Positions 26,170 through 34,071 of a stretch of DNA of 64,000 bases are shown piece after piece (within the stretch, counting starts at the first letter, position 1; each line of letters starts with the position of its first letter). The notes beneath the pieces were generated by a model, which was not told where the DNA came from, did not search any database, and saw only the letters and a list, made by a program, of their open reading frames with translations. A program made the translations under genes and the position numbers. The DNA is from Faecalibacter rhinopitheci (GTDB lineage: Bacteria; Bacteroidota; Bacteroidia; Flavobacteriales; Weeksellaceae): assembly GCF_015234135.1 (NCBI RefSeq), contig NZ_JADGIK010000006.1:1-64000 (forward strand), in the 5' to 3' direction.

Positions 26170-26403
26170 ATGAAATATTATATCGCAGCTATAGCATTTG
26201 GAATTGGAGTATTTTCTTACGCACAACGTGGACCACATCATCATCCAAAACCGCCACACGGAAAATTTGTAAAACATGATTACCATAAAGGTCCTCGTAA
26301 ACACAAGCATTATGATAGAAGACATTCTCCTAGAGAAATTAATCATCATCACCGACCAGCTCCAAGACCTCACAATAGAGGAATATATGTAGTTATTAAA
26401 TAA
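26170..26403 (+). CDS. small secreted His-rich protein, second copy
   Basis: A 77-residue protein with a signal peptide ending FSYAQ and a His/Pro/Arg/Lys mature chain (RGPHHHPKPPHGKF, INHHHRPAPRPHNRG; 13 His). It resembles the 83-residue protein at 25191 in composition rather than in exact sequence, with a hydrophobic end (GIYVVIK) lacking in the other. Probably metal-binding in the periplasm. It is co-transcribed with the Spy-like gene upstream and followed by a terminator. Confidence 0.65.
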   Translation: MKYYIAAIAFGIGVFSYAQRGPHHHPKPPHGKFVKHDYHKGPRKHKHYDRRHSPREINHHHRPAPRPHNRGIYVVIK

Positions 26404-26440
26404 TAATAGCTTCTTTTGAGAACAGATAATCGGTTAAAAA

Positions 26441-26499
26441 AATTGAGCAGAATGCTCAAGAAAAGTGAGTTTGTAATCTAAATATAAACTCACTTTTTT
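26441..26499 (+). terminator. two consecutive hairpins, the second a terminator
   Basis: TTGAGCA/TGCTCAA at 26443-26459, then AAAAGTGAGTTT/AAACTCACTTTT at 26461-26497 followed by T-rich sequence. Confidence 0.8.
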
Positions 26500-26584
26500 A
26501 TTTTTTTAATCTTTCTTTATAAATATATTGTCTTTTTTTGGTATGAAATATGTATTTATCTGCTCAACCAAATCATAAAGTGTA

Positions 26585-26986
26585 ATGAAAAATATATTTG
26601 CAATAGTAGCATTAGTCTTTTCTTTTTACGTTTCTGCTCAAGTTGATGTTTTACAAAAAACGGATTCATTAAAAACTGAAGCAAACGAAAAATTAGTTTT
26701 AAAGAAAGAAAGTTATCCAATTTCTATTGAAGAAGAATTTAAGAAATATGAAAATTTAAATCTTAGTTCTAAACAGCAAAAAGATTTAAAAGATAACTTG
26801 TTATTACAAAAGCAAATTCAGCAAAAAAAATTGGATCGAGTAGAAAAATTTAAATTAAATAATTCAATTAATATTCCTGATTCTCATGCAACATATGATT
26901 CTATACAGATTAAAAGATCTAAAAAGATAACAGATGATTATGGTGTAAAAATTAAAAGAAAATATAAATCCAATTCAGTTAAATAA
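26585..26986 (+). CDS. secreted Lys-rich protein, possibly Spy/CpxP-like
   Basis: A 133-residue exported protein (signal peptide MKNIFAIVALVFSFYVSAQ) with a Lys/Glu-rich, probably helical mature chain. It shares with the protein at 25722 the pattern (Y/F)-x-x-L-x-L-S-S-x-Q-x-K-x-L (ENLNLSSKQQKDLKDN), after YPI(S/A). The two look like distant relatives, again reminiscent of Spy/CpxP-type stress chaperones. Transcribed separately, after a terminator. Function not established. Confidence 0.6.
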   Translation: MKNIFAIVALVFSFYVSAQVDVLQKTDSLKTEANEKLVLKKESYPISIEEEFKKYENLNLSSKQQKDLKDNLLLQKQIQQKKLDRVEKFKLNNSINIPDSHATYDSIQIKRSKKITDDYGVKIKRKYKSNSVK

Positions 26987-27046
26987 TATTCATAATTAGT
27001 AATATAAAAAAGTTAGTCTTATTTTATTACCTAAAGCTATTTATGC

Positions 27047-27072
27047 AAAAAAGCGAGTTATTAACTCGCTTT
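27047..27072 (-). terminator. terminator of the ABC exporter operon
   Basis: AAAGCGAGTTA and TAACTCGCTTT with a one-base centre and a T tract on the minus strand. Confidence 0.8.
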
Positions 27073-27078
27073 AATCAT

Positions 27079-28770
27079 TTATTCTTCGGCCATTGCTTGC
27101 CATTTTCTGTATAGTTGTATAATTCCGTAAAATAGAATTATAAATAGAATTGGATTAAAATAGAAAAATAATTCAATTATCTTATCAATTATCACAATCT
27201 CAGGAAGATCATAAAGTTCATAATAATTAATTTTTTCTCCTCCTTGCATATATAGAATTTCTAGCCTCATTTCTTTGTAAAAAGACAAAACAACTAATCC
27301 TATAAAAAGTGTGGTTACTGTAAACCAGTTTAGCGCTACTCCAGTAATAATTTTATTTTTATTTAATTTCAATCCTCTAAAGGTTACAATGATGAATATT
27401 AAATAAAATAGAATAGGAATTATAAACTGTATATACGTATTTAGGTCAAATACTTGTAAAAATAAACCTAAACATGTACCTATTATAACTACTATTCCAC
27501 TACCTACTAGACTAATTAACCAAACTTTGAATGATGAAAATCTAAAAAGAATGATATGTAAAGTAATGATTAATGCTGCAAGTATGTAATATTGAAATGA
27601 ATCAAATATATTTGAATTGTACTTAGCAATTTCAAAATGTGTATATATATCTATTAATGATTTTGCATTTATATAATCTTTTTCAAATTTGTTATTACCA
27701 TTATAATACTCGCTATTTTGTAATTCATGAGAAATGAAATAATAGGGATATTGTGGAATATAATCTAGCCAATTTTTGTCTTTAAAACGATAACCTATTT
27801 TATATTTATCTAATAATTGTTGATAACTATTAGTTAATTTAACTATTTCACTTCTATTATTAGTTTCTAAAATTTTTATTAATTCCTTATCATAATATTG
27901 ATGTGTAAATTCTGGTTTTGAGCGTACTTGAAATTTTATATCACTATAATTATACAAACTGTACAAAACTGTTTTATCAATATTGTATGCTGCCTCTACA
28001 TTTAGCTCAGGATTTATAATTTCTGGCGATTCCGATGGATTTATATTTTCATATAAGTTATTCTTCCCTTCTTGATAATTATAAAAAGTTCTATTAAAAC
28101 TTATTTTAGTAACAGGATAATTCCCTTTTAATTTATTAACCAATAGATCATTGAATTCCTCATTTCTGAAATAAGGTTCTTTAATATCTATGAATTGTAA
28201 ATTTTGTTTTTTATTTCTGGTATATAAACTAAGAAATTCCTGCTCCGAAACCAATGTATCAAAAACCGGTACACTAAGATTTCTTGAAAAATTATCATAA
28301 CCATATTCTTGTTGTAAAGTAAATGCCGACACGCGATTTATTAAATCTACATCTTTATCAAATTGCTCATCAGTAATTGTATTTGCTACATGCATATCTA
28401 ATCCTGCTCTAAATATATTTGGAACACATAGAAACAGAGAAATTATACTAAATACACCTAGAAATTCTTTAAACAAATAATTTCTAGAAGTAGGATAATT
28501 AGATTTAAATCTATTATTTTTTATGTAGAAATAAAGCCATATAATCAATATAATTACAATAAAAAGAAAGTAAAAAACTCCATAATAATTGTTTAAAAAT
28601 ATTGCAGAAATGTTTTCTTCTAATAACTGAGATGTATTTTGATAGTGATAATATCCATTAATAAATGCTATACAATTCACCAGAATTCCTATACCTAAAA
28701 TCCATAACAATTTAAGATTCCAAATCAACGGATGATTTTCAATCAGATATTTATTTATTTTTTTAATCAT
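27079..28770 (-). CDS. multi-pass membrane protein, probable ABC exporter permease
   Basis: A 563-residue protein with three N-terminal helices (about 23-40, 60-80, 105-125), a large extracytoplasmic domain (about 125-390, rich in Asn/Tyr/Glu), and about six C-terminal helices. This resembles ABC-2-type permeases with a big extracellular loop. It follows an ABC ATPase gene by 10 bp, so the two likely form one transporter. ATG 28770 is chosen; the longer frame starts with TTG three codons earlier. Substrate unknown. Confidence 0.68.
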   Translation of the reverse strand: MIKKINKYLIENHPLIWNLKLLWILGIGILVNCIAFINGYYHYQNTSQLLEENISAIFLNNYYGVFYFLFIVIILIIWLYFYIKNNRFKSNYPTSRNYLFKEFLGVFSIISLFLCVPNIFRAGLDMHVANTITDEQFDKDVDLINRVSAFTLQQEYGYDNFSRNLSVPVFDTLVSEQEFLSLYTRNKKQNLQFIDIKEPYFRNEEFNDLLVNKLKGNYPVTKISFNRTFYNYQEGKNNLYENINPSESPEIINPELNVEAAYNIDKTVLYSLYNYSDIKFQVRSKPEFTHQYYDKELIKILETNNRSEIVKLTNSYQQLLDKYKIGYRFKDKNWLDYIPQYPYYFISHELQNSEYYNGNNKFEKDYINAKSLIDIYTHFEIAKYNSNIFDSFQYYILAALIITLHIILFRFSSFKVWLISLVGSGIVVIIGTCLGLFLQVFDLNTYIQFIIPILFYLIFIIVTFRGLKLNKNKIITGVALNWFTVTTLFIGLVVLSFYKEMRLEILYMQGGEKINYYELYDLPEIVIIDKIIELFFYFNPILFIILFYGIIQLYRKWQAMAEE

Positions 28771-28780
28771 ATTATACAAA

Positions 28781-29944
28781 TTAGTTAATAAAGAATCTAC
28801 GACTTGATGAAGAAATATCTCGGATGTATTTAATCTCTAAATCAGATTCTCCAATTATTTTCAATACATTTTTCATAGAAATTTTTATTGGAAAATAAGC
28901 GATATAAGATCCTCCATTAAATTTTACATCAATTAGTTCTAAACTTTCTAAAATTGATATTAATTCCTTTTTACTATTATTTACATCAATTTCTATGATG
29001 GTAACATTTTCATCTTTTTTTTCTTTATCAGTTTGATACCTTAGTTTTCCATGTTCTAAAAAAATAATTTCTGTAGAAACTTTTTCAACTTCGTACAATT
29101 GTTGTGAACTAAGTATAACCCCAAAAGGGTTGCTTATAGATTGTGAGAGGAATTTTAGATCTTCTAAAATTACTTGTTGAGCCATAATATCTAAATTAGC
29201 TAATGGTTCATCCAATAATAACACCTTCGGTCTACGCAATAAATTTCTTACTAATTCAAACCTCATCTTATAACCTGATGACAGTTGACTCCATTCTAAT
29301 TTCCTATATTGCCAAAGTCCCAATCGGGCTAACATGACCTGAGCAAGTAAAAAATTTTCTTCTCCCTTTATATTATACGAGCTTAGAGTGAATTGCAAAT
29401 TATCCATTAAGTTTCCATATAACTTCTCTATTCTTTGGGGAACAAATACTAATTGAGATTTTAAATCATAACTATAAGATTTTGCAGTAGAAAAATGATA
29501 ATTGATTTTTCCTGCGCTTTCTTTTAATTCTCCACCTATTAATCTTAATAAAGTAGTTTTACCATTTCCATTTTCTCCTACTAAACCGACAACTTCCCTA
29601 GTTTTTAGATCAAAAGTAATGGGATGAAGTTTAAAGTTTCTATTGCTATAAGCTTTTTCAACATCTTGTGTTGAAATTAAAACTTCATCTTCTTTAAATT
29701 TAGGAATAGGAGCAGAGTCTATTTCATTTAATAATTCTAGTGCCTTTATTTTCTTAATATCCTCTGGCATACTGTCTTTATAATAAATATTGGAATATTC
29801 AATAATCTTTTGGAAAAATTTAATATCACCCATATCTAATACTAAATCAATCATACGACGATAACCTAAATTAAGATCATTTTGATTGATATGGCTTTCT
29901 ACTTCTATAATTTGTTCTTTATATACATTCATGTGTTTTTCCAT
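28781..29944 (-). CDS. ABC transporter ATP-binding protein with N-terminal helical extension
   Basis: A 387-residue protein. The first ~80 residues form a charged helical extension (NDLNLGYRRMIDLVLDMGD) absent from ordinary ABC ATPases. The ABC domain (about 86-310) has Walker A GENGNGKTTLL, a Q loop, a degenerate signature LSSGYKMR and Walker B VLLLDEPLANLD. A C-terminal region (about 315-387) adds a small beta/alpha domain. It drives the membrane protein encoded 10 bp downstream. GldA-like exporters are related, but the extension is different. Confidence 0.87.
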   Translation of the reverse strand: MEKHMNVYKEQIIEVESHINQNDLNLGYRRMIDLVLDMGDIKFFQKIIEYSNIYYKDSMPEDIKKIKALELLNEIDSAPIPKFKEDEVLISTQDVEKAYSNRNFKLHPITFDLKTREVVGLVGENGNGKTTLLRLIGGELKESAGKINYHFSTAKSYSYDLKSQLVFVPQRIEKLYGNLMDNLQFTLSSYNIKGEENFLLAQVMLARLGLWQYRKLEWSQLSSGYKMRFELVRNLLRRPKVLLLDEPLANLDIMAQQVILEDLKFLSQSISNPFGVILSSQQLYEVEKVSTEIIFLEHGKLRYQTDKEKKDENVTIIEIDVNNSKKELISILESLELIDVKFNGGSYIAYFPIKISMKNVLKIIGESDLEIKYIRDISSSSRRFFIN

Positions 29945-30097
29945 GTAATTTTAATAAATATAGGTAAACATCTTCTGTCATAAGTTATCTCAAATTCAAA
30001 ATGGCTGAAAGTAGCTAGGTTATTTATTTAAATTAAAGAAGAAGATTAGAGAGCTTTTTCACATCATTTATTAGGATTTACAATGTTATTTTTTTTT

Positions 30098-30118
30098 GTT
30101 ATTAACTCTGTTAATAAC
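30098..30118. repeat. inverted repeat GTTATTAAC-TCT-GTTAATAAC
   Basis: Perfect 9-bp arms in the 284-bp spacer upstream of the ABC operon. The arm contains TGTTAATAA, one base from a DnaA box, a motif that recurs in spacers between 30 and 40 kb. Confidence 0.5.
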
Positions 30119-30178
30119 CTATTAATTAGCTGATTTTAAATACTATTTAATTAACAATTTAAGTTTTATAAAACAAAA

Positions 30179-30202
30179 AAAATCGGACAAATGCCCGATT
30201 TT
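30179..30202 (-). terminator. terminator after pgk
   Basis: AAAATCGG and CCGATTTT with an 8-base loop and a long T tract on the minus strand, 27 bp past the pgk stop. Confidence 0.85.
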
Positions 30203-30228
30203 ATAATTCTATATTTTTAGAGTTTTAG

Positions 30229-31419
30229 TTAGTTTAATATAGCTGCCACCCCTGGTAATTCCTTTCCTTCTAAGGATTCTAACATTGCTCCACCACCAGT
30301 AGAAACATAGCTTACTTTGTTCTCGTATCCAAATTGTTTTACAAATGCAACAGAATCTCCACCACCAACTAATGAAAAAGCTCCATTTGCAGTCGCTTCA
30401 GCAATAGCATCTCCTAGCGCTATTGTTCCGTTAGCAAAATTTTCCATCTCGAATACTCCTAATGGCCCATTCCAAAGTATTGTTTTTGATTTCTTAATAA
30501 CTTCTGTATTTTGTTGTATAGTTTTTTCTGCTACATCCATTCCCATCCATCCATCAGGAATTTCTCCTACAGCTGTTACTTGGCTATTGGCATCATTATT
30601 AAAATCATCTGCAATAACATTATCTATTGGTAAATAAACTTTTACATTATTTTCTTCGCATTTCGTTAGAATTTCTTTCGCTAAATCTAATTTATCATTT
30701 TCTACTAAAGAATTTCCAATGTTTCCACCTTTAGCTTTTATAAAAGTATATGTCATTCCGCCACCGATAATTAGGTTATCAATAACAGGTAGAATATTGT
30801 TAATAATTGTAATTTTAGATGACACCTTTGCTCCCCCAAGTATCGCAGTAACAGGATTTTCTCCTTCTGTCAACACTTTGTTAATAGCTTTTAGCTCTTG
30901 TTCCATTAAGAGACCAAAACATTTATTTTCTGGGAAAAATTCAGCAATTATAGCAGTTGATGCATGTGCACGGTGCGCTGTTCCAAAGGCATCATTTACA
31001 TAAACATCTCCAAAGGCAGCCAATTGTTTTGCAAAATCTTTATCTCCTTTTTCTTCTTCCGCGTGGAAACGAACATTTTCTAATAAAAGAACTTGGCCTG
31101 ATTTTAGATTTAATACTTTTTGTTTCGCATCATCACCTATAATGTCTTCAGCTACAATTATTTCTAAACCTAATATTTCCGAAATTTTGTAAGCAATATT
31201 TTTTAAAGCGTATTTGTCATTGAATTCTCCTTTAGGACGTCCTAAATGGCTCATTAAAACGACTGCACCACCATCCTTTAATATTTTATCAATCGTTGGC
31301 TTAGCAGCTCTTATTCTAGTATCATCAGTCACGTGGAAGTTATCATCCTGCGGAACATTAAAATCAACACGTATTAAAGCTTTCTTGTTTTCAAAGTTGA
31401 AGTCGTTAATTGTTTTCAT
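30229..31419 (-). CDS. pgk: phosphoglycerate kinase
   Basis: Glycolytic enzyme transferring phosphate between 1,3-bisphosphoglycerate and ADP. The 396-residue protein shows RVDFNVP, the substrate loop [17 protein letters not shown], the hinge/nucleotide region LGGAKVSSK, and the glycine-rich C-terminal segment [10 protein letters not shown]. Full length. ATG 31419 ([12 protein letters not shown]) is used: the longer frame starts at GTG 31443, inside the TACATTTG -7 element. Monocistronic. Confidence 0.98.
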   Translation of the reverse strand: MKTINDFNFENKKALIRVDFNVPQDDNFHVTDDTRIRAAKPTIDKILKDGGAVVLMSHLGRPKGEFNDKYALKNIAYKISEILGLEIIVAEDIIGDDAKQKVLNLKSGQVLLLENVRFHAEEEKGDKDFAKQLAAFGDVYVNDAFGTAHRAHASTAIIAEFFPENKCFGLLMEQELKAINKVLTEGENPVTAILGGAKVSSKITIINNILPVIDNLIIGGGMTYTFIKAKGGNIGNSLVENDKLDLAKEILTKCEENNVKVYLPIDNVIADDFNNDANSQVTAVGEIPDGWMGMDVAEKTIQQNTEVIKKSKTILWNGPLGVFEMENFANGTIALGDAIAEATANGAFSLVGGGDSVAFVKQFGYENKVSYVSTGGGAMLESLEGKELPGVAAILN

Positions 31420-31442
31420 TTTGTTTTGTATTTTAAGTTTCA

Positions 31443-31450
31443 CAAATGTA
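31443..31450 (-). promoter_or_regulatory. pgk promoter -7 element
   Basis: TACATTTG on the minus strand, 24 bp before the pgk ATG. Confidence 0.5.
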
Positions 31451-31958
31451 ACTAATCTTTAAATTTTAAGCTTAAAATCCATTTAATGCTTTTCAACTAT
31501 CAACATTTATAAACAATAATAATTATTAAAGTTTTTTTTAATTTAAATAAAAAGAAAAATATGCTACTACTATTAGCACTGTTAATATGTTCATAACTAT
31601 AAACACATTAATTTTGTTTAACTTCTATTAACAGGTTATTATTTGTAAATTTGCTTTGTAATGAGAGCTTTAGTTAAGGTATCAACAAATTATAAAATCT
31701 GTTCATAAACACATTTTGTGGAAAAGTCATTTGCTAAAAACTATTGATAAAGGTGTGTAAATGTTTTCTGCTAAAATGAAAACTTTGACTTGACTGGTAT
31801 TATAATTTTTCTAATTCGAATTTTGATTCAGATTACCAAATTTTTCTACTCAAAACTTATTAGAATTATTAATACAGATCTTAACAAGTTGTTACTGTAT
31901 CCTAAGTCTTGATTTACAGTATTTTAAAACACAAACATAAAAAACAGTTGTTAATAGT
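31451..31958. other. 508-bp gene-free spacer between pgk and rpiB
   Basis: AT-rich, no ORF of note. A rightward -7 element TAAATTTG at 31646-31653 would give rpiB a leader of about 300 nt. TGTGGAAAA and TGTTAATAG-type near-matches to DnaA boxes occur but no perfect box. Length alone suggests a regulatory leader. Confidence 0.35.
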
Positions 31959-32396
31959 ATGAAAATAGTGATTGGATCAGACCATGCAGGGTATGAATAT
32001 AAGGCCAAATTAGTAACCTTATTAACAGGTAAAGGGATTGAGGTTGAGGATATTGGACCGTTCTCAACAGATAGTGTTGATTACCCTGATTTTGCCCATG
32101 CAGTTTCCGAAAATGTTGAGCAAGGCAAGTCAGACTTTGGAATTCTACTTTGTGGAAGTGCACAAGGAGTAACAATGACAGCTAACAAGCACCAAAAAGT
32201 TCGTGCAGCTCTTTGTTGGATGACGGATATAGCAGCATTAGCGCGTCAGCATAACAATGCAAATGTTTTAACTTTACCTGCACGCTTCATTGCTTATGAA
32301 TATGCAGAGCAAATTGTTGAAACATTCCTATCTACAGAATTCGAAGGAGGAAGACACGAAAACAGAGTGAATAAAATAGCATGCTCATCTTGTTAA
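31959..32396 (+). CDS. rpiB: ribose-5-phosphate isomerase B
   Basis: Interconverts ribose-5-phosphate and ribulose-5-phosphate in the pentose phosphate pathway. A 145-residue RpiB/LacAB protein: N-terminal IGSDHAGYEYK (substrate-binding Asp/His), DIGPFSTDSVDYPDFA, the catalytic loop ILLCGSAQG with its Cys, and NNANVLTLPARFI. Normal length with a slightly Cys-rich tail (ACSSC). Single gene with a strong terminator. Confidence 0.95.
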   Translation: MKIVIGSDHAGYEYKAKLVTLLTGKGIEVEDIGPFSTDSVDYPDFAHAVSENVEQGKSDFGILLCGSAQGVTMTANKHQKVRAALCWMTDIAALARQHNNANVLTLPARFIAYEYAEQIVETFLSTEFEGGRHENRVNKIACSSC

Positions 32397-32426
32397 TAGT
32401 ACATTTTATTATTAGTATAAAAATCT

Positions 32427-32458
32427 AAAAAGGCCAGCTCTTCAGAGCTGGCCTTTTT
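32427..32458 (+). terminator. terminator after rpiB
   Basis: AAAAAGGCCAGCTC and GAGCTGGCCTTTTT with a TTCA tetraloop. Confidence 0.92.
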
Positions 32459-32645
32459 AAATAAAATTTAATAAATGAATTAATTTAATATATATAGTTT
32501 AAATTATAAACTATATAATAGATATAAGGTTTTGTTTTTAATAATATATAAACCAATTTTAGCAAATATGAAACTTTTATTTTTTTCTTGATTTAATTTT
32601 ACACCAGAATATTGATTCTATCAAATTATTTAAAGAAAAGAAAAA

Positions 32646-33650
32646 ATGAGCAGAGCATTACTACTTAGAGAACAAGCAATATCTTTTGTAAAAGATACCT
32701 TCTCTAAATCGTTACAAGAAGAGTTAAACATCATTCCAGTTTCAGGACCATTAGTGGTAGTAGATGGTACAGGAATTAATGATGATCTGAATAGTATAGA
32801 ACGTCCAGTAAAGTTTCCGATCAAATCTTTAAATGATCAGAATGCAGTAGTTGTCCATTCTTTAGCAAAATGGAAACGTATTCGATTGAAAGAATTAGAA
32901 TTAGAACCTGGTGAAGGTATTATTACAGATATGCGAGCACTTCGTCCAGACGAAGATTATTCTCCTATCCATTCTATTTATGTAGACCAGTGGGATTGGG
33001 AAAAGGTTATCACTGCATCAGATCGTCAACTAGATTACTTACAATATACAGTATCTTCTATTTATAAAGTAATAAAGCAAACAGAATTAAAAGTTGAAGA
33101 AAAATATCCTACATTAAAATCTATTTTGCCAGAAGAAATTACTTTTATTTCCTCTGAAGAATTGTTACAAAAATACCCTAGTTTCACTCCTAAGGAAAGA
33201 GAAAATGCAATTGCCAAAGAATACGGAGCTGTATTTATTTATGGAATCGGAGGAGTATTAAGTAACGGAGAATTACATGATTCTCGTTCTGCAGATTACG
33301 ATGATTGGAGTACAGAAAATAGAGCAGGATTTACAGGGCTTAACGGTGATATAATTGTTTGGAATCCTATCTTAGAACAAGCCTTTGAACTTTCATCAAT
33401 GGGAATTAGAGTAGATAAAAAGGCTCTTTTAAAACAATTAGAAATCAGAGGTGCATTAGATAGAAAGGATTTGTTATTCCATTCAATGTTATTAAATGAT
33501 GAGTTGACTGAATCTATAGGAGGAGGAATCGGACAATCTCGTTTATGTATGTTGATGCTAAAACTGCAACATATCGGAGAAGTCCAACCCAGTATTTGGG
33601 AAGAAGGAATAAAAACTCAGTTAAAAGACCAGGGTGTTGAATTATTATAA
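32646..33650 (+). CDS. asnA: ammonia-dependent asparagine synthetase (aspartate-ammonia ligase)
   Basis: Makes asparagine from aspartate, ammonia and ATP. The 334-residue protein is a full-length AsnA of the class II aminoacyl-tRNA synthetase-like fold, not the glutamine-dependent AsnB. Diagnostic segments: SGPLVVVDGTGINDDLN, ITDMRALRPDED, SIYVDQWDWEKV and the C-terminal motif-3 region SIGGGIGQSRLCMLML. Transcribed alone, between two strong terminators. Confidence 0.96.
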   Translation: MSRALLLREQAISFVKDTFSKSLQEELNIIPVSGPLVVVDGTGINDDLNSIERPVKFPIKSLNDQNAVVVHSLAKWKRIRLKELELEPGEGIITDMRALRPDEDYSPIHSIYVDQWDWEKVITASDRQLDYLQYTVSSIYKVIKQTELKVEEKYPTLKSILPEEITFISSEELLQKYPSFTPKERENAIAKEYGAVFIYGIGGVLSNGELHDSRSADYDDWSTENRAGFTGLNGDIIVWNPILEQAFELSSMGIRVDKKALLKQLEIRGALDRKDLLFHSMLLNDELTESIGGGIGQSRLCMLMLKLQHIGEVQPSIWEEGIKTQLKDQGVELL

Positions 33651-33668
33651 CCTTTAATAATATGTTAT

Positions 33669-33698
33669 AAAAAAAGTCGCTATATAGCGACTTTTTTT
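33669..33698 (+). terminator. terminator after asnA
   Basis: AAAAAGTCGCTA and TAGCGACTTTTT, followed by further T. Confidence 0.9.
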
Positions 33699-34071
33699 AT
33701 TTTAATTAATGAAAAATAAAGGTGTTAATAACTGTATATTAAGAGTGTTAAGTGGTTGTTTTAAAGTATTTTGTAATTGTTTATAACCTAAATTCATTCA
33801 TTCTTGTTTATATAATAATTTAATTCAATTTTTGGCTTAATTTTCGCAATATTACTTCTTGTATTACCTATCTTGTAATTAAACATTTATACATTTACCT
33901 AACAAATAGATTATACTAAATAACTTATATTACCTTTGCAAAGGTTATGTTATTTATGTTATTAACATGTAGTATTAATAATCGATCATTTCATTGATTT
34001 ATAGATATTTGATGTGTTAATAAGCAAATGAATAATAGATTGATATTTTAATATCAAACGAGAAAAAAATT
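33699..34071. other. 373-bp spacer and rnr leader
   Basis: No ORF. A -7 element TACCTTTG (33931-33938) sits in a 14-bp palindrome ACCTTTGCAAAGGT (33932-33945), giving rnr a leader of about 125 nt. Three copies of TTATTAACA or its complement lie here (33723-33731, 33959-33967, 34015-34023). Confidence 0.45.

Noticed and set aside
31719-31727. TGTGGAAAA as a DnaA box in the pgk-rpiB spacer
   Set aside because: One mismatch to the consensus and isolated; common by chance in such AT-rich DNA.
31786-31812. Sigma-70-like TTGACT and TATAAT hexamers
   Set aside because: Only 10 bases apart, and this phylum uses TTTG/TAnnTTTG.
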